Assembly: GCF_029029525.1 (NCBI RefSeq)
Contig: NZ_JAKJSC010000001.1
Location: forward strand, 1,674,001 to 1,738,000
Direction: 5' to 3'
Source: Labilibaculum sp. DW002
GTDB taxonomy: Bacteria; Bacteroidota; Bacteroidia; Bacteroidales; Marinifilaceae
DNA: 64,000 bases
Made by a program: the position numbers and the translations under genes. Shown here in pieces: positions 23,973-31,438 of the stretch (the first letter of the stretch is position 1; every line of letters begins with the position of its first letter). The notes below the pieces were generated by a model, which saw only the letters and a program-made list of their open reading frames with translations, did no database searches and was not told where the DNA came from.

Positions 23973-24413
23973 TAAAAAGTCTACTTAAAAGCGAACTTTT
24001 GAGAATGTAAATTAAGATTTCATTAAACTCTCCAGCTGGTGAAATCAACCAATTTGAACCTAAGAGTAAAGCTTTTCAGCACTGGTAAGGGATAGCCTTG
24101 TCCGATAACCCATGTTATGATCACCTACCCTATTTAAGGTACTCAAACTAATTTCCATCCACAAGCAAAGTTTATCCTGAAAGAGTTACCAAAACGGCTT
24201 TTGCTGAGTATAATATGTAAGAAGATAAGCTCCTCTCTTTATGTCTGAATTTGAAAGTGTATAACTAAAGGACTCCTTTCTTTTCCCCAATATAATCAGG
24301 CATTTCCAACAGTCTGAAAATAAAGTTTGCCAAAACATAAACTTTTGCCCCTAAAACTGATATATAAATTACCTCATTAGAAGTAATGAGGATAAAAAAA
24401 AATTAACAAAATT

Positions 24414-24536
24414 ATGAAATGGAAAACATTCAAGAGAATTATTAAAAAATGGAAAATGAAAAATTCAACCAAGCAAATTAATTACGCCTTACTGGTTATA
24501 AAATTAATCAAGGAAGGCATAGGGTTTTTCTTATAA
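24414..24536 (+). CDS. Possible 40-aa basic membrane-active peptide
   Basis: ATG at 24414 opens MKWKTFKRIIKKWKMKNSTK, followed by a hydrophobic end (ALLVIKLIKEGIGFFL) and TAA. The terminator hairpin 15 bp downstream and a dyad upstream suggest a real transcript. Lysine-rich amphipathic start plus hydrophobic tail would suit a small membrane-associated peptide or type I toxin. No relative is recognised, and the frame could be chance in A/T-rich DNA. Confidence 0.35.
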   Translation: MKWKTFKRIIKKWKMKNSTKQINYALLVIKLIKEGIGFFL

Positions 24537-24550
24537 CTTGAGTAAATAAA

Positions 24551-24584
24551 AAGTGAGTGAAATTTTTAATTTTCACCCACTTTT
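24551..24584. terminator. Hairpin after the 40-codon frame
   Basis: AAGTGAGTGAAA and TTTTCACCCACTTTT pair with one mismatch and end in a T-rich run. It works in the plus direction for the small frame at 24414. Confidence 0.6.
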
Positions 24585-25002
24585 CACTTTGTTCCAAAAA
24601 TAACAATTGTATGTAGTTAAGGTGGAATTTTGAAACGCTTCTTTTTTTTGATACCAAATTGTTCTTTGTCCAGCTGCACCGGCTTTCGTTTTTGATACCG
24701 TTTTTATCAGCTGCAGAAAGTTCCAGGACAAATAAATGATACCTAAATAAAATTAATTAGCTTGAAAAGGGATAAGAATGTTACTATTTGTACACCTCCA
24801 CAAACCAACTTGCCTTACAAGGTGATATACTGTCCGTTACGTTAATTTGTATTTTCTGCATCGAAAAAACAAAAGCTCTCCCTCTCCTTTAAACTCTTTA
24901 CATATATCACGGTCTTTGCTACATGCATAAGCATCCCTTTTCAAAAAGGTCATGACTTATCCAAAAGGAAACGGAATAAATGGCCTGTGTATTGGCTGGG
25001 AA

Positions 25003-25121
25003 AATCATTTCAATGTGTTTTAAGCAGGTTAGCCAAAAGGCTTTGTATTTTGCAGCATGCAAAATACAAAGCTTTTTGCCACCTGGCCTGTGTGAAGGAT
25101 AAAAAACTCTTTGAAATGATT
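25003..25121. repeat. Large interrupted inverted repeat near the integrase
   Basis: The core arms at 25040-25054 and 25058-25072 are a perfect 15-bp dyad (GCTTTGTATTTTGCA) around GCA. The stem continues outward with AAAAG/CTTTT and AGGT/ACCT, and an outer perfect 11-bp pair AATCATTTCAA/TTGAAATGATT lies at 25003-25013 and 25111-25121. A direct repeat TGGCCTGTGT occurs at 24981 and 25084. As single-stranded DNA or RNA it would fold into a long hairpin. Confidence 0.7.
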
Positions 25122-25434
25122 GGGTGTGTTTATGCCGAACGCTTTTGTGTTAATCCATGCCCGTTTCTAAATTTGCTGACACATGTATGAAGATAAACAT
25201 CTAATAAACCATTACATTCAGACACAAGAAATAAAACTATAACACATTCACCTTCTTTTGTAGAACATCCATATCAGTAGAGATCGATCATACTGGTCAA
25301 TATTATGGCAAATCCAACTTGCTTTTAGAGTGCTACATATCAATATTTTAAAACAAAAAGTTCACACTTTTCGTGATGGTATCCTAAATTGTAAATGCGA
25401 ACAATTAAAAAATTATGTATCGTTAACTTTTAAA

Positions 25435-26661
25435 CTATTTCTTTTTTTCTTTCAGCTCTAGCTTTATTTTCAGCTCCTCCATATCCTCCGCAACCTTCTC
25501 ATCCAAAATTTTCGCATAAATCTGTGTTGTTTTTAAGGAAGTATGTCCCAACATTTTAGAAACTGTTTCAATAGGAACACCATTGGACAAAGTAATCGAA
25601 GTTGCAAATGTATGTCGAGCCATGTGCATACTAATATCTTTATTAATATTACACATATCCCCTATCTCCTTTAAATAACTGTTCAATTTCTGATTTGTTA
25701 ATACAGGCAATAATTTACCAGAATAGACAGTCGCAGGATAATTCTCATAAGCATTCAAAATTTCTTTAGCCTTTGGCAATAATGGTATCCTACATCTTGT
25801 GTTGGTCTTGTTTCGATCAATGACAATCCAGTCTTTATCATCATTTCCTTTTTGTAGATGAGTTCCGTTTAATTTATGGATATCGGAATAAGACAAACCT
25901 GTATAACAAGCAAAAACAAAAATATCACGAACCAATCTTACACGGTCCATTTCAATGGACTTGTTTTCAATTCTCTCTAACTCTTCTGAAGTTAAGTATT
26001 CCCGATGAGTTGTTACCAAAGGAACCTTATAATTCCCATAGGGATTCTTATCAATATGCCTCAAAGAAATCGCAAGGTTTAGAACACGGCGAAAATGTTT
26101 GTGATAATTCCAGGCCGTATTCTGATGCACCTCAAATTTAGTTTTCAAGTAGACATCAAACTCATCCAAGAATTTATAGTCTATTTTTCCCAGTGGATAA
26201 TCCTTTGTTTTAAATTTAAATTTGATGAAGTTACAAATACGTTTTCGAGAAGACTTATAGTGTTTGTAGGTCTCCATAGCATATCCTCGGTGCAGTTTTT
26301 CCGCCATACTATTAAGATAGTAATCAAAAACAAATAAAATACCAACATATTTTCCATCGTCTTCATTTAGGTATTTGCTTTTAATTGCGTTGACATCAAA
26401 TTCATCACCAAAAGACTTGAACTGATTGTAAATATCAAGAAATTCAAGTTGAATTTTATCCAAGGTATTATTTATTACCATCGAGGCATCATTTTGTCCT
26501 TTATGCTGTTGCCCATTTTCATCCCATTTTTCTGGAATCACAAAAATATTAGAGGATAGTTCAACTCGTTGACCATTCATGGTCAACCGCACGTAAATAG
26601 GGGCTTTACCATTAACTCTAGCCCTCCCTTTTTTCAATGAAAAATTGATAGTCAGTCTCAT
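25435..26661 (-). CDS. Tyrosine recombinase (integrase) next to tRNA-Leu
   Basis: A 408-residue integrase of the type found in Bacteroidota mobile elements. An N-terminal arm-binding domain (about 1-95) is followed by a SAM-like core-binding domain (about 105-205) and a catalytic domain. Catalytic residues seen are H346-x-x-R349 (HMARHTF), H373 (LGHTS) and the nucleophile Y382 (TTQIYAK). The position of the first catalytic Arg is Ser257 in CYTGLSYSD, as in the CTnDOT integrase, where Arg is also absent. The gene ends near the left side of tRNA-Leu, a usual attachment site, and probably integrated the defence and metal genes to its left. No excisionase gene was recognised. Confidence 0.92.
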   Translation of the reverse strand: MRLTINFSLKKGRARVNGKAPIYVRLTMNGQRVELSSNIFVIPEKWDENGQQHKGQNDASMVINNTLDKIQLEFLDIYNQFKSFGDEFDVNAIKSKYLNEDDGKYVGILFVFDYYLNSMAEKLHRGYAMETYKHYKSSRKRICNFIKFKFKTKDYPLGKIDYKFLDEFDVYLKTKFEVHQNTAWNYHKHFRRVLNLAISLRHIDKNPYGNYKVPLVTTHREYLTSEELERIENKSIEMDRVRLVRDIFVFACYTGLSYSDIHKLNGTHLQKGNDDKDWIVIDRNKTNTRCRIPLLPKAKEILNAYENYPATVYSGKLLPVLTNQKLNSYLKEIGDMCNINKDISMHMARHTFATSITLSNGVPIETVSKMLGHTSLKTTQIYAKILDEKVAEDMEELKIKLELKEKKK

Positions 26662-26801
26662 AATCGTTGTTAAGTTTATATTTAACCTTGAATCATCCCG
26701 TTTTGCATCTATAAATTAGTAGAAATTCTACCAACTTCAAATAGTAAAACGAATCAATTCGCATCATTCTTGATGTTGATTTAGAGAGATTTATGAGCTT
26801 G

Positions 26802-26837
26802 TCGAGAACAAAAACTTAACAGTATGTCTGTTCTCGA
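26802..26837. repeat. Dyad between integrase and tRNA-Leu
   Basis: TCGAGAACA and TGTTCTCGA are exact inverted repeats separated by 18 bases, 140 bp upstream of the integrase gene. It could be an integrase arm site, an operator of the integrase gene, or part of the attachment region. Confidence 0.45.
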
Positions 26838-26892
26838 TATAGTCTCGCTTAATATGCGATTATTTGCCTTTAATTGATGTTTTCAAAAAACA

Positions 26893-26926
26893 AAAAGCAC
26901 TTAAGTCAGTGACTTTAAGTGCTTTT
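26893..26926. terminator. Terminator of tRNA-Leu
   Basis: AAAAGCACTTAAGTC and GACTTTAAGTGCTTTT pair around AGT, with a T run in both directions. It lies 24 bp beyond the 3' end of the minus-strand tRNA gene. Confidence 0.8.
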
Positions 26927-26949
26927 GTTTTTATTTAACAGTTAAGAAG

Positions 26950-27033
26950 TGCCCAGAAAAAGACTCGAACTTTCACGACCATAAGGCCACCAGCCCCTCA
27001 AGCTGACGCGTCTACCAATTCCGCCACCTGGGC
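26950..27033 (-). tRNA. tRNA-Leu (anticodon GAG)
   Basis: Read on the minus strand, the acceptor GCCCAGG pairs with the 3' TCTGGGC plus discriminator A. The D-loop is AATTGGTAGACGCG. The anticodon stem TCAGC/GCTGG encloses loop TTGAGGG, giving GAG. The long variable arm of a class II tRNA (TGGCCTTATGGTCGT) is present, and the T-loop is GTTCGAGTC. CCA is not encoded. The integrase gene lies beyond its 3' end. Confidence 0.95.
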
Positions 27034-27128
27034 AAGGGCTAGCAAAAGTAACAAAAAAGAACCAAATGCAAAACACATCGCCCCATTCATAGTACTTCTA
27101 AATAAAATATCATTCCCTATAATTCTTC

Positions 27129-27158
27129 TTTGGAGATGAATTTCATTTTCTATCTTTG
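27129..27158 (+). promoter_or_regulatory. Promoter of the repeat-protein gene
   Basis: TTTG (27129-27132), 18 bases, TATCTTTG (27151-27158) is a full match to the Bacteroidota promoter pattern. It fixes translation of the next gene to the ATG at 27178, since an earlier ATG at 27130 lies inside the promoter. Confidence 0.75.
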
Positions 27159-27177
27159 TGAAATATTAAAAAGATAC

Positions 27178-27726
27178 ATGGCAGAAAATAAAAAGGATTA
27201 CACCTACCTCGACAAATTAGCAGTTCAACCTGAAAAATGGAATGAATTAAATAAGAATGAATTTCAGATCATGACATTCAGAACCTGCTTTTTATATGGC
27301 GAAAGTCAGAATAAAAAAATGATTCCTGTCTTGTTTCAAATTTATGAACACCTGCAATCAACTACTACTAGCGAGGAAAGAATAAAAATGCTAACCGCAT
27401 TAAGTGCCTCCATTCGAAAAAATAGACCAAAAGCGATTATGGCCTTATTTCCTTTTATTCAGGTAGAAGAAGATGGTGATGTTATTCGTGCGGCAAGCCA
27501 ATTTTTCGTTAACCTTTCTGTTTTGTCCAATAAAGAATTTACTTCAGGTGCCAGAATCATGATCGAATTGGTTAAAGATGCTCCCCTAGACAGCAATTCA
27601 GCCTATATTCTTCTTGGTCTTTTAGACATCAACAATGAAAAAATTGACAAGCTGATATCTCTTCTAAAAACAATTCTTGGCAATGATGTAAAAAGCATTC
27701 TTCACAACAACGGCATTACTTTGTAA
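27178..27726 (+). CDS. Alpha-helical repeat protein of unknown function
   Basis: From the ATG at 27178 (MAENKKDYTYLDKLAVQPEKW) the protein has 182 residues. It is made of amphipathic helices in a HEAT/ARM-like rhythm: SEERIKMLTALSASIRKNRPKAIMALFPFI, split as two helices, then DVIRAASQFFVNLSVLS and SAYILLGLLDINNEKIDKLISLL. No signal peptide, catalytic motif or cysteine is evident. It has its own promoter and stands alone beside tRNA-Leu. Likely a protein-protein interaction scaffold; the partner is unknown. Confidence 0.75.
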   Translation: MAENKKDYTYLDKLAVQPEKWNELNKNEFQIMTFRTCFLYGESQNKKMIPVLFQIYEHLQSTTTSEERIKMLTALSASIRKNRPKAIMALFPFIQVEEDGDVIRAASQFFVNLSVLSNKEFTSGARIMIELVKDAPLDSNSAYILLGLLDINNEKIDKLISLLKTILGNDVKSILHNNGITL

Positions 27727-27790
27727 AAAACAAGCTTGAAAATTGAGGGTGTAGATCCGCACTGCTGTGCGGATAAATATGTTTGTCTGT

Positions 27791-27846
27791 AGGGCAAACA
27801 TATTATAGCCCAAGGTAAATGAGCGAAGCTTCTTTTAATTAATAAT
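27791..27846. repeat. Intergenic 56-bp repeat, copy 1
   Basis: Begins AGGGCAAACATATTATA and contains AAATGAGCGAAGCTTCTTTTAAT in pieces shared with the copy at 28028-28083. The two differ by about seven bases and lie in the same direction. Confidence 0.8.
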
Positions 27847-28027
27847 GAGTAATTAAAAAAGTATAATTAGGACGCAGATAATTATGATTTTTTAAGATTC
27901 ACCCTTTTCCCTATCGGGTTTTTTCTCCCGAGAATCGGGACAGGATCTCAAAAGGAAAAACAGCAGTTTGAATCTGGATTGCAAGATTAATTGGGACAGT
28001 ATTGGATTGTATGATTTTTTTGCCTGA

Positions 28028-28083
28028 AGGGCAAACATATTATAAGTCAGGGCAAATGAGCGAAGCTTCTTTTAATGAATAAT
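28028..28083. repeat. Intergenic 56-bp repeat, copy 2
   Basis: Same-direction partner of 27791-27846, 237 bp away. Both include the perfect GAGCGAAGCTTCTTTTAAT stretch. Not coding in any frame. Confidence 0.8.
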
Positions 28084-28304
28084 TAAAAATAACCTCATCC
28101 TATCCTTCTTCCCGAATATCGAGACAAGCTGTTCCTCCTCGCTACCGATCCCGATTAACCGGGAGAGATCACCGAAGATCATGACAGCCCATTCCAAAAG
28201 CGATCGACTCTCTAAAGGGAGTGAAAAATAATCACCAATAATATAAACATCTACCTTTTTAGATCTTTTAACAGTTATTTATATCGTGCAAGACATATTT
28301 TTCA

Positions 28305-28312
28305 TAGATTTG
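28305..28312 (+). promoter_or_regulatory. -7 box of the thioredoxin/ApbE operon
   Basis: TAGATTTG matches TAnnTTTG. It lies 61 bp before the ATG of the thioredoxin-like gene. No clear TTTG -33 partner is seen. Confidence 0.45.
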
Positions 28313-28373
28313 TTTAAGCAAAAATAAATCGTGAAATTCAAGTAACTATTACTGACAAATAACAATTGTACTT

Positions 28374-28820
28374 ATGAAGAAAATTGCCCAGATCATATCT
28401 GTATTTGTTTGCATCATTCTTTTAAGCGCCGCAAGCACATTTGCTCAAAGCAACTTAGAAGAAGCACTACTAAAAGCAAAATCAGAAAACAAAACCGTAT
28501 TCGTCAATTTTTCAGGTTCTGATTGGTGTAGAGCTTGCATCCTATTAAAAAAGACAATCCTTAACACTGAAGAGTTTGAAAAATATGCAGGTGAGAATTT
28601 GGTGATTCTTGATCTGGATTTTCCAAGGTTAAAAAAGAACAAACTATCGAAAGAGCAAACTGCTACCAACGAAGCATTGGCTGAGAAATACAATAAAAAT
28701 GGTCAGTTCCCAACAATCATTCTGATGGATTCAGATGGAAAAGTGCTTGGAAAAACAGCTTACAAAAAGATTTCTCCAGAGAAATACATTCAACACATTC
28801 AGTCTATTATTAACAAGTAA
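28374..28820 (+). CDS. Exported thioredoxin-fold protein
   Basis: A 148-residue protein with a signal peptide (about 1-24, ending STFAQS) and a thioredoxin-like domain carrying the redox motif WCRAC in FSGSDWCRACILLKK (C at about 47 and 50). The cis-proline region is QFPTIILMDSDGKV. It probably acts in the periplasm as a disulfide reductase or isomerase for partners made by the same operon. Four further genes follow in the same direction with gaps or overlaps of a few bases, so this is the lead gene of the thioredoxin/ApbE/DUF4266/DUF3570 cluster. Confidence 0.88.
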   Translation: MKKIAQIISVFVCIILLSAASTFAQSNLEEALLKAKSENKTVFVNFSGSDWCRACILLKKTILNTEEFEKYAGENLVILDLDFPRLKKNKLSKEQTATNEALAEKYNKNGQFPTIILMDSDGKVLGKTAYKKISPEKYIQHIQSIINK

Positions 28821-28823
28821 GCA

Positions 28824-29873
28824 ATGAAATACATTGGAATTATTCTTGTTCTAATTGGTGCTTTTTCCTCTTCTGTAAACGCTCAAAGCAATAAATCTCA
28901 CAAAGAAGTGTTGTTGTTGATGGGATCAAGATTTGAACTTACCGCTGTAAGTGAAAATGAAGCTTTGGCAAAGGAGGCCATTCACGCAGGAATTGCAGAA
29001 ATCAAAAGGATTGAAAGCTTGATCTCCTCCTGGGATTCCAATTCGCAAACGAGTAGTGTTATTCGCAATGCGGGAATTAAGCCAGTTAAAGTAGATCAAG
29101 AGCTGTTTAACCTGATTAGAAGATCGATAAAAATTTCGAACTTAACCCATGGCGCATTTGACATTAGCTACGCCTCGATGGATAAAATATGGAAGTTCGA
29201 TGGCAGCATGAAAGTGATGCCTGATTCTGCTTCGGTAAAAGCTTCGGTAAGCAAAATCAATTACGAGAACATTATTTTAGATGCCAAGCAACAAACTATT
29301 TTCTTAAAGGAAAAAGGAATGAAAATTGGATTTGGAGCTATAGGGAAAGGCTATGCTGCCAATAAGGCTCTCGATATCATGTCGAAAATGGATTTGAAAG
29401 GTGCACTGGTTAATGCCTCCGGCGACCTAATCAGCTGGGGAAAAGATGAAGGTGGTAAAGATTGGAAAATTGGGATCTCGAACCCAAAAAATAAGGATCA
29501 AATCTACTCTTGGTTAACCATTGGCGAAACTGCTGTGGTAACATCCGGCAATTACGAAAAATTTGTTGAGTTTGATGGTGTAAAATACAGTCACATTATC
29601 GACCCTCGATCGGGATATCCTGTAAAAGGACTAAGTAGTGTGAGTATTATATGTCCCAATGCTGAACTTGCAGATGCATTAGCAACATCTGTTTTTGTTT
29701 TGGGTAAGGATAAAGGTCTTGACCTTATCAATCGACTTAAAGGCATCGAATGTCTTTTAATTACAGATAAACAAGAACTGATCACCTCGACAAACTTAAA
29801 GTTAGAGTACCACAACATAAAGAATCAGAAAAGTAAATATCAAATTCAAATAGGAGAAACGAATGAAAAATAG
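28824..29873 (+). CDS. apbE: ApbE-type FAD:protein FMN transferase
   Basis: A 349-residue exported enzyme. A signal peptide (about 1-20, SSVNAQ) is followed by the ApbE fold: FGAIGKGYAANKALD, ALVNASGDLISWG, HIIDPRSGYPV and the Mg-binding end DALATSVFVLG. It transfers FMN from FAD to a Thr/Ser of partner proteins outside the cytoplasm. No Rnf/Nqr subunit is near, so its target here may be a neighbour or a distant protein. I looked for the usual D-x-x-S/T-G-A-T acceptor motif in the neighbouring proteins and did not find a clear one. It starts 3 bp after the thioredoxin-like gene. Confidence 0.9.
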   Translation: MKYIGIILVLIGAFSSSVNAQSNKSHKEVLLLMGSRFELTAVSENEALAKEAIHAGIAEIKRIESLISSWDSNSQTSSVIRNAGIKPVKVDQELFNLIRRSIKISNLTHGAFDISYASMDKIWKFDGSMKVMPDSASVKASVSKINYENIILDAKQQTIFLKEKGMKIGFGAIGKGYAANKALDIMSKMDLKGALVNASGDLISWGKDEGGKDWKIGISNPKNKDQIYSWLTIGETAVVTSGNYEKFVEFDGVKYSHIIDPRSGYPVKGLSSVSIICPNAELADALATSVFVLGKDKGLDLINRLKGIECLLITDKQELITSTNLKLEYHNIKNQKSKYQIQIGETNEK

Positions 29874-30090
29874 AAGAAAGTTAAACTTGCTTCTGATGGG
29901 TCTTTTCGCTATTATAGCAATGAATAGCTGTGTTTCTGTAGCAGGATATCAAAAGACTTATCTTAACGACGAAGCAATGGCGCTTCAGGCTAAAAAGCTC
30001 GAAAGCTATGAATCGAATTTTCAATCGTACCGCGAAGGTGCTGCCGGTGCCAACGGCGGTAAATCAGGGGGAGGTTGTGGATGCAATTAA
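29863..30090 (+). CDS. DUF4266-like small lipoprotein
   Basis: A 75-residue protein with a lipoprotein signal (lipobox MNSC, C23), a conserved middle (GYQKTYLNDEAMAL, SYESNFQSYREGAAG), and a glycine/cysteine tail GGKSGGGCGCN. This matches the DUF4266 family, which usually goes with DUF3570 and ApbE genes. The gene overlaps apbE by 11 bp and the next gene by 16 bp, so expression is tightly coupled. The two tail cysteines may be reduced by the thioredoxin-like protein or bind metal or cofactor. Function is unknown. Confidence 0.85.
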   Translation: MKNRRKLNLLLMGLFAIIAMNSCVSVAGYQKTYLNDEAMALQAKKLESYESNFQSYREGAAGANGGKSGGGCGCN

Positions 30091-31379
30091 AGAAACTATT
30101 CACGCTACTATTACTAGCAGGAATTTCTGTAACAGGCTTTGCTCAAACAGACAAGAATAGCATAGACGACAAACAAGAAGACAGTCGTAAAAAAGTAAAG
30201 ACAGACAAAGCTCCCGAAGATTTTAAAACTACCGAGGTGAATTTCTTGCTTAATTATTATGAGCAAGATGGTGATCACTCTCCAGTTACCGGCGGACAAG
30301 GAACTGAAGAATTAAGCAATGTAGCTCCAAGTTTTGTAGTGCATATTCCTATGGATTCACTCTCAAGCTTGGATCTTAATTTCGGGATTGATATTTATTC
30401 TTCGGCTTCTACCGATAATATCGACTTTTTCGAAGCTGCGGACAACAAATCGTCAGCCTCAGGAATGGATGCAAGAGCGCATATCAATGCTTCTTATTCA
30501 CGTAAATTAGCCAAGTCGGGAAATGACTACAGCTTTATGGCAGGCTTTTCACAAGAATATGATGTGTCCTCATTCAATTTTGGTGGATCCTACACCTTGA
30601 ATTCTAAAGATCAAAATCGTTCACTTACCATTGACGGTCTGTTCATGAACGACACTTGGAATTTACTTTATCCTGTCGAAATTAGAGATAATATTGCGAA
30701 GAAGACCATTACAGATGACACCAGAACAACTGTAAAATTTGGCTTATCGTATTCGCAGGTAATCAACAAACGCTTACAAGCCTTATTCTCGGCCGAAGTT
30801 GTTTCGCAAAGAGGATTGCTTTCAACTCCTTTCCATCGTGTATTTTTCGACGATGCAAACATTGGTGATAGCAATGCGATCTTAAGAAATTTAAGCCATG
30901 TTGAACGCCTTGACGATAGCAGAATTAAAATTCCAGTATCGATGCGTTTTAATTACTATTTAAGTGATTTTATTCGCGTTAAAACCTTCTATCGTTTCTA
31001 TACGGATAGTTGGGGAATTTCTGCTCACACAGCAAGCCTAGAATTGCCAATGATGGTTTCTCCATCTTTTATCGTGTCGCCATTTGTAAGGTATCACACG
31101 CAAACTGCTGCTGACGATTTCTACGATTTTGGACAAGCTAGTGCAAGCAATACACCTGAATTCTATACTTCAGATTACGATTTATCTGATCTCAACAGTG
31201 TGAAAATTGGAGTTGGCCTTCAATACTCTCCAGTAATGGGTGTTAGCAACTTTAAATCTCCATTCAGAAAAAACAAAACAGCACAACTTAAAAGCATTGG
31301 TTTACGAACCGCCTACTACGATCGTAGCGATGGCTTAAATGCTTGGATGGTAAGTCTCGATTTTGGATTTACTTTCTAA
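30075..31379 (+). CDS. DUF3570 outer-membrane beta-barrel-like protein
   Basis: A 434-residue protein with a signal peptide (about 1-24, VTGFAQ) and a repeated pattern of alternating-residue beta strands, ending in aromatic-rich SLDFGFTF, a typical outer-membrane C-terminus. The first conserved block is TEVNFLLNYYEQDGDHSPVTGG, split around residues 55-78, and another is FHRVFFDD. It is a DUF3570 member. Function is unknown, though the conserved linkage with ApbE, DUF4266 and a thioredoxin suggests a redox-related outer-membrane complex (inference). A second DUF3570 gene follows after a terminator. Confidence 0.88.
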   Translation: MWMQLKKLFTLLLLAGISVTGFAQTDKNSIDDKQEDSRKKVKTDKAPEDFKTTEVNFLLNYYEQDGDHSPVTGGQGTEELSNVAPSFVVHIPMDSLSSLDLNFGIDIYSSASTDNIDFFEAADNKSSASGMDARAHINASYSRKLAKSGNDYSFMAGFSQEYDVSSFNFGGSYTLNSKDQNRSLTIDGLFMNDTWNLLYPVEIRDNIAKKTITDDTRTTVKFGLSYSQVINKRLQALFSAEVVSQRGLLSTPFHRVFFDDANIGDSNAILRNLSHVERLDDSRIKIPVSMRFNYYLSDFIRVKTFYRFYTDSWGISAHTASLELPMMVSPSFIVSPFVRYHTQTAADDFYDFGQASASNTPEFYTSDYDLSDLNSVKIGVGLQYSPVMGVSNFKSPFRKNKTAQLKSIGLRTAYYDRSDGLNAWMVSLDFGFTF

Positions 31380-31396
31380 CAATCAACATATTCTAT

Positions 31397-31429
31397 AAAA
31401 AGCCTCGTACATCGAGGCTTTTTTTTTAT
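31397..31429 (+). terminator. Terminator after the first DUF3570 gene
   Basis: AAAAGCCTCG and CGAGGCTTTT pair around TACAT, followed by eight T. It is strong and would end the thioredoxin/ApbE operon before the second DUF3570 gene, which begins about 10 bp later. Confidence 0.85.
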
Positions 31430-31438
31430 CTTAAGTGA

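Larger units (their letters stand above)
23973..25434. other. Long gene-poor region between the TA pair and the integrase
   Basis: About 1.46 kb with one possible 40-codon gene (24414-24536), a terminator (24551-24584) and a large interrupted inverted repeat (25003-25121), listed separately. The remaining sequence shows no convincing frame on either strand. A small 7-bp dyad, CTCATTA/TAATGAG, sits at 24373-24390 just upstream of the small frame. Confidence 0.5.
27727..28304. other. Repeat-rich intergenic region
   Basis: About 580 bp with no gene. It holds two copies of a 56-bp sequence (27791 and 28028), a dyad ATATGTTTG/CAAACATAT (27778-27804) overlapping the first copy, and several short CCCGAT/ATCGGG-type palindromes (around 27912-27940 and 28140-28165). 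Confidence 0.6.

Noticed and set aside
24987-25190. 67-codon open frame across the large inverted repeat
   Set aside because: Its codons follow the symmetry of the repeat; composition is Cys-rich by chance and no motif or start context supports it.
27130-27177. Earlier ATG for the repeat protein
   Set aside because: It lies between the -33 and -7 boxes of a full-consensus promoter.
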